Below are positions 20,501 to 29,130 of a stretch of 64,000 nucleotides of DNA, in pieces. The notes under the pieces are model-generated. The model was not told the DNA's origin, ran no database searches, and saw nothing but the letters and a program-made list of their open reading frames with translations. The number at the start of each line of letters is the position of its first letter. The first letter of the stretch is position 1. Source of the stretch: Indolivaga alginatilytica. Lineage in GTDB: Bacteria; Bacteroidota; Bacteroidia; Bacteroidales; Dysgonomonadaceae. The stretch lies in NCBI RefSeq assembly GCF_003201355.1, contig NZ_QICL01000005.1, positions 1 through 64,000 on the forward strand. The letters run 5' to 3'. The position numbers were made by a program, and so were the translations under genes.

Positions 20501-21160
20501 TATCTGACTCCACGTTCACCTTATACAACATTACAAGTGCCGAAACAAGGAATAGGCGAATGGTGTCACCCGACAATGACAGCTAATATAGATGACTCAG
20601 GTCTGCGGAAAGCAACCAATGGAAATCTATTTATGACACCATTCGGTGTTCCGTTCCGTACCCAGAGTGAACTGAAAACCAATAACATTGCTTTCACTAG
20701 TTTATGGGATAATTACCCGAATCAATTATCTGCACCTCTGACGGGTAAAGCATCTCATGCTTATCTGATGATGGCAGGAAGCACTAACCATATGCAATGC
20801 CATGTTGTAAATGGAACTGTGACAGTCAATTATCAGGACGGAACTAAAGAAATTTTAGAATTGGTAAACCCTGAAACATGGGCACCTATCGAACAGGATT
20901 TTTTTATAGATAGGCAGGCATTCAGATCGAAACAACCTCGCCCTTATCGAGTAGCCTTTAAAAGAGCATTGGTGAGTCGTGATTTGGAAACTGATTTGAA
21001 AATAAGCCCTACGGAAGTTTATGGTCGCACTATTGATGGCGGTGCAGGAATGATTCTCGATCTTCCTTTAGATACTGAAAAGGAATTAAAAAACATTGAA
21101 GTTAAAGCAGTAGCTAATGAAGTAATAATCGGTTTAATGGCTGTAACGCTTTTACGCTAA
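17546..21160 (+). CDS. DUF4450-type large secreted protein, probable glycoside hydrolase
   Basis: A 1204-residue secreted protein with signal peptide MRHLILIFSLLLFSCINILG (possible lipobox FSC). The N-terminal 200 residues (WHGKERKLRYTPEGEDF, NRALYGTNTAFRIETGD) resemble the DUF4450 domain of Bacteroidota pectin loci. Residues about 300-680 contain a helical catalytic-type region (DPDCWQHGAVGWRMPLNGWR, SINNVAFAEVAHTSLAYWQ) like (alpha/alpha)6 enzymes of the GH63/GH37 kind. The last 400 residues are beta-rich. No activity is established from what I can see. Being the largest enzyme of the cluster, between the unknown hydrolase and GH105, it probably acts on oligosaccharides in the periplasm. 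Confidence 0.65.
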   Translation: MRHLILIFSLLLFSCINILGQPQGYWHGKERKLRYTPEGEDFVIVNGDKKFNRALYGTNTAFRIETGDLPEFGFFMPNMGGNMQLGLIKDGKSLWLNDAEYIKSIYRAGSRIYEIKDVFIESGKITISVLAMANAEGLIMRVESENLPSNVDLITIFGGANNKRFFRNGDLGVDDPNAFDLQPYACLNNVFSINGNAFILEYGQGTKGGAQKTVGVYPENSEVKLASPFAMTTPLNVWKSVVFENKPIVLSKTALNSSNTYYLAIQNNKEKKLLYSELKKCFDDAETKRKSIAETVKINTPDPYFNTLGGVLSIAADGIWDPDCWQHGAVGWRMPLNGWRAAYVGDAIGWHDRARKHFDGYAASQITNIEPTISHPAQDQKLNLARADKTWGTQMYSNGYITRNQYNTSQMHHYDMNLCYIDELLWHFNWTGEMDYVRKMWPVLKSHLAWEKRNFDPNDDGLYDAYASIWASDALQYNSGSVTHSSAYNYRANKMAAQIAAQLGEDPNPYADEADKILKAINSQLWLEGKGWWAEYKDFMGNKMIHPNAAIWTVYHAIDSDIHTPFQAYQATRYIDTEIPHIPVLARGLDDEGYQTISTTNWLPYSWSINNVAFAEVAHTSLAYWQSGRNDEAFKLFKSSILDGMYLGGSPGNIGQVSFYDAARGECYRDFGDPIGVYSRTLIQGLFGILPDAMNDRLEIRPGFPSAWEYASVSTPDIDFDFKRKGNLDTYIISSKFEKSLNLDLRLKAQKENILSVKINGKPQKWSLEEAVGKPLIKIESEPSKNYIIEIEWGGSKLDEPTYIANGVKGENWTLASKSKVQKIYDPQNVLTAAKSRANSINGQLNGELGHRTLFVQLKQGQMMWWQPVSIEIKETVSIDYDAEAVSLQFTVKNNLNKDLNVQLLVNSSKKQPLTIKQGETSNLISISEEDVKFGTNSLQLVENGKIIYETNLINWNLKNQSPNYETINIDNVLNASVTQIFKNEYLTPRSPYTTLQVPKQGIGEWCHPTMTANIDDSGLRKATNGNLFMTPFGVPFRTQSELKTNNIAFTSLWDNYPNQLSAPLTGKASHAYLMMAGSTNHMQCHVVNGTVTVNYQDGTKEILELVNPETWAPIEQDFFIDRQAFRSKQPRPYRVAFKRALVSRDLETDLKISPTEVYGRTIDGGAGMILDLPLDTEKELKNIEVKAVANEVIIGLMAVTLLR

Positions 21161-21480
21161 GAGAGGCTATATCAAAAGAGACTCGGCAAGAATAATGCGT
21201 TGATTTTGAATTTTTAGATTAAACGCAAAGTCGCTAAGACGCTGTTTTTTTGTTTTTAATAGTTCGAATAGGAGAGAAAAAAATCTTTGCGTCTTAGCGA
21301 CTTTGCGTTTAATGAAATTCTGTGTTTTTTGTTATTTCTGTGCCATTTGTCTTCTATTCAGACTTTTGGTACATCCTATTACTGAAATAGCCAAAAGTCA
21401 TATAATAAAGATCAAAATGCTTATTTTGAAAGGGTAAGCATTTTGTACTTTTATAAGTTGTAACCTATATATAATAATTT
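21161..21480. other. 320-nt spacer before GH105
   Basis: Besides the 25-bp inverted repeat, nothing coding is seen. A TTGTAACCTATA stretch at about 21458-21469 lies close to the GH105 start and resembles TTGTAACCTT motifs upstream of the second GH105 gene. The spacer probably separates two transcripts of the pectin locus. Confidence 0.4.
21218..21313. repeat. 25-bp perfect inverted repeat with 46-nt spacer
   Basis: Arms at 21218-21242 and 21289-21313 are exactly complementary and contain AACGCAAAGTCGCTAAGACG. Repeats of the type 'cgcaaagtcgctaagacgc' occur widely as non-coding elements. It lies between DUF4450 and GH105 genes and would form a long hairpin in RNA, likely ending or processing the upstream message. 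Confidence 0.9.
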
Positions 21481-22635
21481 ATGAAGAACTTATTTTTAAT
21501 ACTGATCGCTTTATTTACAATACAAACAACTTATTCGCAAAAAACAGGAATCCTTTTTGCTGATTCCGAAATGAAACGTTTTCCTCAGGCATGGCAATTG
21601 GATCATGGTAAAGGTCTTTATTTCGGATATTCACAAGGGTTAGGGTGTCAGGCGATGCTTGATGTCTGGAAGCAGACAGGCGATAAAAAATATCTGGATT
21701 ATGTGGTGCAATGGGCTGATACCATTATCAATGATGCAGGTGAAATTTACCTATATAAAGTAGAAACATATAATATCGATTATATCAATTCGGGAAAAGT
21801 TCTGTTTGATGTCTACAAACAAACAGGAAATGAAAAATACAAACTGGCTATGGACAGGCTGGTAAAACAAATGAGTGTTCATCCACGAACTCTAGAAGGA
21901 GGATTTTGGCACAAGCTGATTTATCAGCATCAAGTTTGGTTGGATGGTTTATATATGGGATCTCCTTTTTTAGCTCAATATGCCATCACATTTAATAAAC
22001 CCGAATGGACTGAAGATGTTATCAATCAATTTTTGATTTGTGCAAAACATACTTATGACCCTGCAACGGGGCTTTATTATCATGCTTGGGACGAGAGTAA
22101 AAATCAGCTTTGGGCAAACAAAGTAACAGGTCAGTCTCCAAATTTCTGGGGACGCAGTATCGGATGGTGGTTTATGGCTTTGGTAGATGTTTTAGATTTT
22201 ATTCCGCAAGACAATCTTCAGAGAGGTGAGCTTATCAGAATAATAAATGGACTGGCTGAAACTTTACCCAAATATCAGGATAAAACAGGGCTTTGGTATC
22301 AGGTTCTTGATAAGGGAGATAAGCAAGGAAACTATCTAGAAGCATCTGTATCATCTATGTTTATGTATTCTTACGCTAAAGCTGTAAACAAAGGGTATAT
22401 TGATAAAAAATACAAAGCCGTTGCCGAAAAAGCTTACGATGGATTAATGAAAAACCTGATTGTGAAAAATGCGGATGGAACATTGACCTTGACTAAGTGT
22501 TGTGCTGTGTCAGGTCTGGGAGGTAATCCATATCGTGACGGAAGTTTCGAATATTATGTGAATGAACGTATTCGTGATAATGATGCAAAAGCAACAGGAC
22601 CATTTATCATGGGTTGTTTGCAACTCGGTAAATAA
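21481..22635 (+). CDS. GH105 unsaturated rhamnogalacturonyl hydrolase (first copy)
   Basis: A 384-residue exported enzyme of family GH105, the YteR type. It hydrates and removes the unsaturated galacturonate left at the non-reducing end by PL11 lyases. Signal peptide MKNLFLILIALFTIQTTYSQ. The (alpha/alpha)6 barrel carries the family motif HQVWLDGLYMGSPF, with D155 as the likely catalytic acid (equivalent to YteR Asp143). RSIGWWFMALVD and the C-terminal RDGSFEYYVNERIRDND also fit. Length matches the family. The stop codon directly abuts a GGTCTNNGACC repeat, and the PL11 lyase that makes its substrate is the next gene. Confidence 0.92.
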   Translation: MKNLFLILIALFTIQTTYSQKTGILFADSEMKRFPQAWQLDHGKGLYFGYSQGLGCQAMLDVWKQTGDKKYLDYVVQWADTIINDAGEIYLYKVETYNIDYINSGKVLFDVYKQTGNEKYKLAMDRLVKQMSVHPRTLEGGFWHKLIYQHQVWLDGLYMGSPFLAQYAITFNKPEWTEDVINQFLICAKHTYDPATGLYYHAWDESKNQLWANKVTGQSPNFWGRSIGWWFMALVDVLDFIPQDNLQRGELIRIINGLAETLPKYQDKTGLWYQVLDKGDKQGNYLEASVSSMFMYSYAKAVNKGYIDKKYKAVAEKAYDGLMKNLIVKNADGTLTLTKCCAVSGLGGNPYRDGSFEYYVNERIRDNDAKATGPFIMGCLQLGK

Positions 22636-22668
22636 GGTCTAAGACCTATTTGTTTCTTTGGATAGTGT
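22634..22668. repeat. GGTCTNNGACC palindromic element, copy 4 (3' of GH105)
   Basis: Palindrome AAGGTCTAAGACCT at 22634-22647 overlaps the last two bases of the GH105 stop codon (22633-22635). It is followed by TTCTTTGG ending at 22661 and ATAGTGTAAG. Palindrome faces the upstream gene. Confidence 0.75.
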
Positions 22669-22731
22669 AAGAATTATAGCCTGTTATAATCGGGATAGTT
22701 CAGTAAATATTTTCATTTACTCAATAAGACT

Positions 22732-24564
22732 ATGAAAGACAATCTTTTTTTTATCGTACTGTTTTTAATGACAATCTCCTTACAAGCACAAGATTCGAGA
22801 GAGAGAAATTATTATTTCGAGAATCTCGATCCTAAACACGAACCCAAACCTTTGGTTGAAGGTTTTGCTAAAGAAAGAGTCGAAGAAAAGCTCAATAGAG
22901 GATTAGTTGCAGCAAGAGCAAAGGATGTTTCGGGTGTTTATCTCAATTGGCGATTATTGAAAACCGATAGTCAGGATGTTAAGTTTAATGTTTACCGATC
23001 GGTAAAAGGAAAATCAAAAAAGCTGAATAGCAAACCGATCGAAAATACGACTGATTTTACAGATACAACTGCACCGAAAGGAGAAGTTGAATATTGGATA
23101 GAAACAATTCAAAATAAAAAATCGGAATTATCCGAAGTAATTGTTGTAAACATAGACGAACTAAAAGAGCCTACTTATAAAAGTATTAAACTAAAAGGCA
23201 ATGTAATTGCCGGACGAGTGGCGGTTGGCGATCTGAATGGCGATGGTATTTATGATTATATTATTCGTCATCCTCAGACGAATGTTGATCCGGGAATGCC
23301 GGGAGACGAAACAGGTATCACTTACAAGATAGAAGCTTATCTAAGCGATGGTACTTGTTTATGGACTAAAGATTTAGGTTTGGGAATTGAACCGGGAGTT
23401 TGGTATTCACCTTTTGTGGTCTTTGACTTCGATGGAGACGGAAAAGCCGAAATTGCGGTGAAGACAGCAGGAACTGATTATATGAAAAACGAAAAAGGTC
23501 GTGTTTCGGGTGGAGGCGAATATCTCTCCGTATTGGATGGAATGACAGGAGAAGAAATATCACGGGTAGATTGGCCTGAAAGGAACGACCGTTATGGAAA
23601 TCTTATCCGTCAGAATCGGAACCAGATGGGTGTAGCTTTTCTCGATGGAAAAACACCCTCTATACTTGCTGCACGTGGTACATATAAACTGATGACAGTA
23701 GATGCCTGGCAATTAAAAGACGGAAAGTTAGAAAGCGTTTGGCGATGGGATGGAGACGAAGAGAACCCTATAACCCGTAGTCAGGGAGCGCATAATATGG
23801 TTTGCGGAGATGTTGATGGCGATGGCAGAGACGAAATTTTACTTGGATCGTGCATGCTTGACGATAACGGAACTTTACTTTGGTCGTCAGGATTAGGACA
23901 TTCAGATAAAGCTTATCTGACTGATATTGACCCGATCCGCCCCGGTATGGAAGTGTTTCTGGCAATGGAGCCTTGGCACGATAACGGATACGGTGTTTGC
24001 GTCTTGGATGCAAAAACAGGAGAGAGAGTTTGGGGTATCGGTCACAAAACATTTCACGTTGGTGATGGAATGGTTGCCGATATCGATCCTGTTCATGCAG
24101 GCTTAGAATGTTTTGAGAGTGAAGATCGCAAAGGTGGTTCTACTGATAAGTATTTATTGACTGCAAAAGGTGAAAAGATTGGTTCCAATGAGGATGTACC
24201 GCCTTGCCGTAATTGGATATGGTGGAATTCGGGAGGTGTACGCCAAACCTTCTTTGGTGACGATAATCGCTGGGGAGCCGAATCAAATTCCAATGGCAAA
24301 AGTCAATCTATAGGATATTGGAAAGGCGAGAAATTGACAAACGAAATTTATGGTGACATAATTATGATAGCCGACCTTTTCGGCGATTGGCGTGAAGAAG
24401 TCGTAACGGCTTTACCCGGTGAACTGCGTATTTACCATACTAATTATCCGGCAAAAGAAAAGAGAGTCACTTTGATGCAAGACCCTATTTACAGGAGTTA
24501 TATTATACAACGTTCTCAGGGTTATCCCCAATCACCGGTACCATCATATTATTTAGGCGAATGA
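22732..24564 (+). CDS. PL11 rhamnogalacturonan lyase
   Basis: A 610-residue secreted lyase of family PL11 (YesW/YesX type), which cleaves the rhamnose-galacturonate backbone of rhamnogalacturonan I by beta-elimination. Signal peptide ends near SLQAQ. The family N-terminus VEGFAKERVEEKLNRGLVAA is followed by a fibronectin-like segment (VYLNWRLLKTDSQDVKFNVY). An eight-bladed propeller follows, with calcium-binding Asp clusters: GDLNGDGIYD, FDFDGDGKAE and GDVDGDGRDE. Length is normal for the family. A 7-bp inverted repeat (AGTAAAT/ATTTACT, 22702-22721) lies just upstream of the start. The stop overlaps the start of the GH106 gene by 4 nt, so translation is coupled. Confidence 0.95.
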   Translation: MKDNLFFIVLFLMTISLQAQDSRERNYYFENLDPKHEPKPLVEGFAKERVEEKLNRGLVAARAKDVSGVYLNWRLLKTDSQDVKFNVYRSVKGKSKKLNSKPIENTTDFTDTTAPKGEVEYWIETIQNKKSELSEVIVVNIDELKEPTYKSIKLKGNVIAGRVAVGDLNGDGIYDYIIRHPQTNVDPGMPGDETGITYKIEAYLSDGTCLWTKDLGLGIEPGVWYSPFVVFDFDGDGKAEIAVKTAGTDYMKNEKGRVSGGGEYLSVLDGMTGEEISRVDWPERNDRYGNLIRQNRNQMGVAFLDGKTPSILAARGTYKLMTVDAWQLKDGKLESVWRWDGDEENPITRSQGAHNMVCGDVDGDGRDEILLGSCMLDDNGTLLWSSGLGHSDKAYLTDIDPIRPGMEVFLAMEPWHDNGYGVCVLDAKTGERVWGIGHKTFHVGDGMVADIDPVHAGLECFESEDRKGGSTDKYLLTAKGEKIGSNEDVPPCRNWIWWNSGGVRQTFFGDDNRWGAESNSNGKSQSIGYWKGEKLTNEIYGDIIMIADLFGDWREEVVTALPGELRIYHTNYPAKEKRVTLMQDPIYRSYIIQRSQGYPQSPVPSYYLGE

Positions 24565-27338
24565 AAAAGAAAAACACTATACTCTGCTTATTCAGTTTGC
24601 TTTCATTGTGTTTAACTGCACAACAAACAAACTGGCCACAAGTTAAATCAGAAATGAAACCCGCAGCACGTTGGTGGTGGATGGGTAGCGCCGTAGATAA
24701 AGATAATCTAGCCTATAATATGGCGGAATACGCCCGTAAGGGAATGGGCGGATTAGAAATTACTCCGATATATGGTGTTCAGAACAATGAGGCAAATGAA
24801 ATTCAATATTTGTCGCTTCGTTGGATGGAGATGCTCAAATATACCGAATTACAAGGCAGTCAATTAGGCTTGAAAATAGATATGAACGGTGGTACAGGCT
24901 GGCCTTTCGGTGGACCTCATGTAAGCACGGAAGATGCAGCAACGAAAGTTATATTCGAAGAATATGAGTTACAAGCAGGACAGCAATTAGCTGAAAAGAT
25001 AGAAGTAAAAGATGAAAAACAAAAAGGCATTTCAACCTTTTATCGTTTGATGGCTTTTTCGGATAAAGGAGATAAATTGGATATTACCTCTAAAGTAAAA
25101 AACAATACACTTTCATGGACAGCTCCAAAAGGAAACTGGCGATTGATAGCTGTTTTTAACGGTAAGACTTTGCAACAGGTAAAGCGTGCTGCTCCGGGTG
25201 GTGAAGGGCTTGTAGTGAATCATTTTTCTAAAACGGCAGTTTCCAATTATCTTGCCCGACTATCCAAAGCCTTTAAAGATAACAATGCCAACTATCCCAA
25301 TTCTTTCTTTAATGATTCGTATGAAGTATATGGGGGAGATTGGACTCCGGATTTATTTGAACAATTCGAGAAAAGACGGGGATATAAATTGGAAAACTTC
25401 TTACCTGAATTTATCTCCAAAGAAAGAACAGATATTACAGCTCGCATAATTGCAGATTACAGAGAAACTTTAGCCGATTTACTTCTTGGAAATTTCACTC
25501 AACAATGGACAAACTGGACACATCAGCATGGAAGTACAACCCGAAATCAGGCACACGGTTCACCCGGAAATCTGATCGATTTGTATGCAACTGTAGATAT
25601 TCCCGAATGTGAATCGTTTGGTATTTCCGACTTTTATATAAAAGGGCTTAGAAGAGATTCTATAAAGAAGATAAATGATTCAGATTTGTCGATGCTTAAA
25701 TATGCCTCTTCGGGAGCGCATATTACAGGTAAACCGTATACAAGTTCTGAAACATTTACTTGGTTGACCGAGCATTTCAGAACCTCTCTGTCACAATGTA
25801 AACCCGATTTGGATTTACTGTTTCTTTCGGGTGTGAATCACGTTTTTTTTCATGGAACAACCTATTCTCCCAAAGAAGCTAAATGGCCGGGTTGGAAATT
25901 TTATGCTTCGGTAGATATGTCGCCCACTAATAGCATTTGGAGAGATGCGGATGCTTTCTTTGAGTATATCACCAGATGCCAGTCTTTTCTGCAAGAAGGT
26001 AAACCCGACAATGATTTTCTGCTTTACTTCCCCGTATATGATATGTGGCACGAACAAGAGGGACGCTTGCTCATGTTCGATATTCATAAGATGCAGGAAC
26101 GTGCACCTCAGTTTATTTCCGCTGTAAATAATATTGTCAATTCGGGGTACGATGTCGATTATATTTCTGATAACCATTTATTATCTACCCAGATTATTAA
26201 TGGTAAGCTTGTCACTTCAGGTAATACAACATACAAAGCTATAATTGTACCTTCTGCCGATAAGATGCCGATCGAAACATTATCACATTTACTGAAATTA
26301 GCTAAAGAGGGAGCGAAGATTGTTTTTATCGGGAAATATCCGAATGATGTTCCCGGATTTAAGGATTTAGATAAACGGAGAGCAGAATTAGTAAAACTTA
26401 TAAATCAGATTCCTAAAACAGAATCGTTTGCCCAAGTCAATAATCACATATTCGGCAGAGGGCAAATAATAACGGGCTCAGATTATGCGAAGACATTAGA
26501 GGCTTGCCATATCCCGAAGGAGGAAATGAAAACCCTACATGGTTTACAATATATCAGGCGAAGCAACAACGAGGGGTATCATTATTTTATATCTGCACTC
26601 AAAGCTGAAGATACAGAAGGTTGGATAACTCTTGCTGTGGATGCCGAAAGTGTAATGTTGTTCAATCCTATGGATGGAAAATCAGGATTAGCTAAAATTC
26701 GTAAAGAAGGAAAGAAGACACAAGTATATCTTCAACTAGAATCAGGACAATCAATTATATTGAAAACATTCGATAAGAAAATAACGAATGTGGCTGATTG
26801 GAAATATTACACTCCTCAAAATCTGTCTATAATGCTTAATAGAGGCTGGACGATGAAATTCTTGGAAAGTAGTCCTGTAATTACCAACCAATTCGAATTG
26901 AAAAAACTAGGATCATGGACAGATCTTGATGATCCTGATCTGAGAAAAAATATGGGAACAGCCTTATATTCAACGGATGTTAACTTACCATTGATGCAGA
27001 ACGATGAATGGGAGCTGGATCTTGGCGATGTCCGCGAGAGTGCTCGGGTACGAATAAATGGTCAGGATGTAGCAACCCTTTGGGCTGTTCCGTATAAAAC
27101 AACGATCGGTAAATACCTGAAACAAGGTAATAACCGGATCGAAATTGAAGTAACCAATCTGCCTGCAAATCGTATCGCTGAATATGACCGGCAAAAAGTA
27201 GACTGGCGAATATTCAAGGAAATAAATTTTGTAAAAATAGATTATAAAAAAGGAGATTATGCAGGATGGGAAACGATCCCTTCGGGTTTATTAGGTCCTG
27301 TGATCTTGACTCCTTTAACGATTGAAAGCATAAAATAA
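24561..27338 (+). CDS. GH106 alpha-L-rhamnosidase
   Basis: A 925-residue secreted enzyme of family GH106, which releases terminal alpha-L-rhamnose from rhamnogalacturonan oligosaccharides. Signal peptide MKKKNTILCLFSLLSLCLTA. Family landmarks include ARWWWMGSAVDKDNLAYNM near the N-terminus, DMNGGTGWPFGGPHVS, the Glu-containing FNDSYEVYGGDWTPD, and SGVNHVFFHGTTYSPKEA. A C-terminal beta-sandwich ends the protein (ELDLGDVRESARVRINGQ). ATGA overlap with PL11 upstream and a 2-nt gap to GH28 downstream place it in a tight operon. Its product is the substrate of the rhamnose kinase-isomerase genes that follow. Catalytic glutamates are inferred from family position, not proven here. Confidence 0.93.
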   Translation: MKKKNTILCLFSLLSLCLTAQQTNWPQVKSEMKPAARWWWMGSAVDKDNLAYNMAEYARKGMGGLEITPIYGVQNNEANEIQYLSLRWMEMLKYTELQGSQLGLKIDMNGGTGWPFGGPHVSTEDAATKVIFEEYELQAGQQLAEKIEVKDEKQKGISTFYRLMAFSDKGDKLDITSKVKNNTLSWTAPKGNWRLIAVFNGKTLQQVKRAAPGGEGLVVNHFSKTAVSNYLARLSKAFKDNNANYPNSFFNDSYEVYGGDWTPDLFEQFEKRRGYKLENFLPEFISKERTDITARIIADYRETLADLLLGNFTQQWTNWTHQHGSTTRNQAHGSPGNLIDLYATVDIPECESFGISDFYIKGLRRDSIKKINDSDLSMLKYASSGAHITGKPYTSSETFTWLTEHFRTSLSQCKPDLDLLFLSGVNHVFFHGTTYSPKEAKWPGWKFYASVDMSPTNSIWRDADAFFEYITRCQSFLQEGKPDNDFLLYFPVYDMWHEQEGRLLMFDIHKMQERAPQFISAVNNIVNSGYDVDYISDNHLLSTQIINGKLVTSGNTTYKAIIVPSADKMPIETLSHLLKLAKEGAKIVFIGKYPNDVPGFKDLDKRRAELVKLINQIPKTESFAQVNNHIFGRGQIITGSDYAKTLEACHIPKEEMKTLHGLQYIRRSNNEGYHYFISALKAEDTEGWITLAVDAESVMLFNPMDGKSGLAKIRKEGKKTQVYLQLESGQSIILKTFDKKITNVADWKYYTPQNLSIMLNRGWTMKFLESSPVITNQFELKKLGSWTDLDDPDLRKNMGTALYSTDVNLPLMQNDEWELDLGDVRESARVRINGQDVATLWAVPYKTTIGKYLKQGNNRIEIEVTNLPANRIAEYDRQKVDWRIFKEINFVKIDYKKGDYAGWETIPSGLLGPVILTPLTIESIK

Positions 27339-27340
27339 CT

Positions 27341-29017
27341 ATGAAAAAGCACTTAATTATAATAACCTTATTTGTTGTATCTGTTTCTAATCTCTTCGCA
27401 AAAGAGGAGGGAAGGTATGACTATTTGTATGAGAATCTTCCTTTTGAAATGCCGAAACTGGCTCGTCCATCTTTTCCCGCAAATAAAGTCTCAATAACCG
27501 ATTTTGGAGGAGTGGGCGATGGAATAGAATTAAATACCGAAGCTTTTGCTAAGGCGATAAATGCTTTAGCCGCTAAGGGTGGCGGGCAATTAACCATACC
27601 TTCGGGTGTATGGTTAACAGGACCTATCGTTTTAAAAAGTAATATCAATCTGCACTTGGAAGATAAGGCGATAATTCTTTTCTCTCCTAACAAAGATTTA
27701 TACCCTCTTGTTGAAACGGTTTTCGAAGGCTTTGATACACGCAGATGCCAATCGCCTATTTCGGGAAGAAATCTGGTGAACGTCGCTATAACAGGAAGCG
27801 GAGCCATTGATGGAAATGGTCATTATTGGAGACCTTTGAAAAAGCAAAAAGTATCGGATAGTTTTTGGAAAAGTGCGACTTCCAAAGGTGGAGTATTCAA
27901 GCGTGATGATTATTGGATGCCTTCGGCTCAATACCTGCATGGCGATACGATCAGCAATATGAATGTGCCCCGAAATTTAAAGACCGAAGCAGAATGGGCT
28001 TCTGTACGGGATTTTCTTCGCCCTGTGATGATTAGTTTTCAGCAATGTAAAAATGTATATCTGCAAGGAGTAATTTTCCAAAATTCTCCGGCTTGGAATA
28101 TCCACCCTTTTATGTGCGAAAACGTTATTTTGGATGGGGTTCAGGTGCGGAATCCATCTTATGCTCAAAATGGTGACGGACTCGATTTGGAATCGTGTAA
28201 AAATGCGATCATTGTCAACAGCACTTTTGATGTGGGTGATGATGGTATCTGTATCAAATCGGGAAAAGACGAAGATGGATTGAAGCGGAATATTCCTTGT
28301 GAAAACGTAATTGTTGACAATTGCACCGTATTCAAAGGGCATGGAGGTTTTGTTGTGGGGAGCGAAATGTCGGGAGGAGTGCGAAATATATCAGTATCAA
28401 ACTGTCAGTTTCTAGGCACAGATGTCGGGTTGAGATTTAAAAGCAGCCGGGGGCGTGGTGGGGTTGTTGAAAACATATACATTACCAATATAAGTATGAT
28501 TGATATTTCGACCGAGCCTATCCACTTCAACCTTTATTACGGTGGAAAATCGGTAGTGGAAACTCTCGAAGATAACGATGCTGAGCCTGTGACCGAGTTG
28601 ATACCTCCTGTAAGTATTACTACGCCTACCTTCCGAAATATTTTTATAAAAGATGTAACGTGTAGCAATGCCCGTAAAGCGATGTACTTCTATGGATTGC
28701 CCGAACATAATATAGATAATATTAATGTTGAGAATGTGGTTATTCATTCAACATTTGGAGCAGAAATCATGGAATCGAAAAATATTACATTGAAAAATGT
28801 GAATATCTATCCGAAAGAAGGATCGGCTTTAATCTTAAGAAACGTAAGTGATGTGAAAGTTGAAGGCTTTACTACGGATGCTAAATTACCTGTCGTATTT
28901 GAGGTTTCGGGATCGAGATCAACAAATATAGTTATTTCATCGCCTTACAAAGCTAACCAATTGAAAATAGGTTCAGATATAAGATCGGGAGTGGTGAAAT
29001 TGATTCCTGAAAAGTGA
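27341..29017 (+). CDS. GH28 galacturonidase / rhamnogalacturonan hydrolase
   Basis: A 558-residue secreted beta-helix enzyme of family GH28, which hydrolyses alpha-galacturonosyl links. Signal peptide MKKHLIIITLFVVSVSNLFA. All GH28 signatures are visible: NGDGLD (the NxD site), GDDGICIKSGKDEDG (the DD site), GHGGFVVGSEMSGGV (GHG site) and RFKSSRGRGG (usual R(I/F)K). The extended N-terminal insertion and the length favour an exo-acting galacturonidase of the Bacteroidota type over a fungal-like endo enzyme. Starts 2 nt after GH106, and is the last polysaccharide-degrading gene before rhamnose catabolism. Whether it acts on homogalacturonan or on the rhamnogalacturonan backbone cannot be told from sequence. 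Confidence 0.92.
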   Translation: MKKHLIIITLFVVSVSNLFAKEEGRYDYLYENLPFEMPKLARPSFPANKVSITDFGGVGDGIELNTEAFAKAINALAAKGGGQLTIPSGVWLTGPIVLKSNINLHLEDKAIILFSPNKDLYPLVETVFEGFDTRRCQSPISGRNLVNVAITGSGAIDGNGHYWRPLKKQKVSDSFWKSATSKGGVFKRDDYWMPSAQYLHGDTISNMNVPRNLKTEAEWASVRDFLRPVMISFQQCKNVYLQGVIFQNSPAWNIHPFMCENVILDGVQVRNPSYAQNGDGLDLESCKNAIIVNSTFDVGDDGICIKSGKDEDGLKRNIPCENVIVDNCTVFKGHGGFVVGSEMSGGVRNISVSNCQFLGTDVGLRFKSSRGRGGVVENIYITNISMIDISTEPIHFNLYYGGKSVVETLEDNDAEPVTELIPPVSITTPTFRNIFIKDVTCSNARKAMYFYGLPEHNIDNINVENVVIHSTFGAEIMESKNITLKNVNIYPKEGSALILRNVSDVKVEGFTTDAKLPVVFEVSGSRSTNIVISSPYKANQLKIGSDIRSGVVKLIPEK

Positions 29018-29049
29018 CAAAATATGTAGTCTTTCTCTCAAATATAGCA

Positions 29050-29080
29050 TCTGTATAATACGTAAGAGATGTTACATTTG
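29050..29080 (+). promoter_or_regulatory. Candidate promoter for the rhamnose operon
   Basis: TACATTTG at 29073-29080 fits the TAnnTTTG -7 consensus. TCTG at 29050-29053, 19 nt upstream, is one mismatch from the -33 TTTG. Predicted transcription would start near 29087 and put the GGTCTGAGACC palindrome in the 5' leader of the kinase message. Confidence 0.45.
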
Positions 29081-29091
29081 TTTTAATCCGA

Positions 29092-29117
29092 TGGAATATT
29101 AAATAGGTCTGAGACCT
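29092..29117. repeat. GGTCTNNGACC palindromic element, copy 5 (5' of rhaB)
   Basis: Palindrome AGGTCTGAGACCT at 29105-29117 ends 13 nt before the rhaB start. The distal CCAAAG arm is not recognisable, so this is a partial copy. Confidence 0.6.
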
Positions 29118-29130
29118 CAAATCTAAATAA

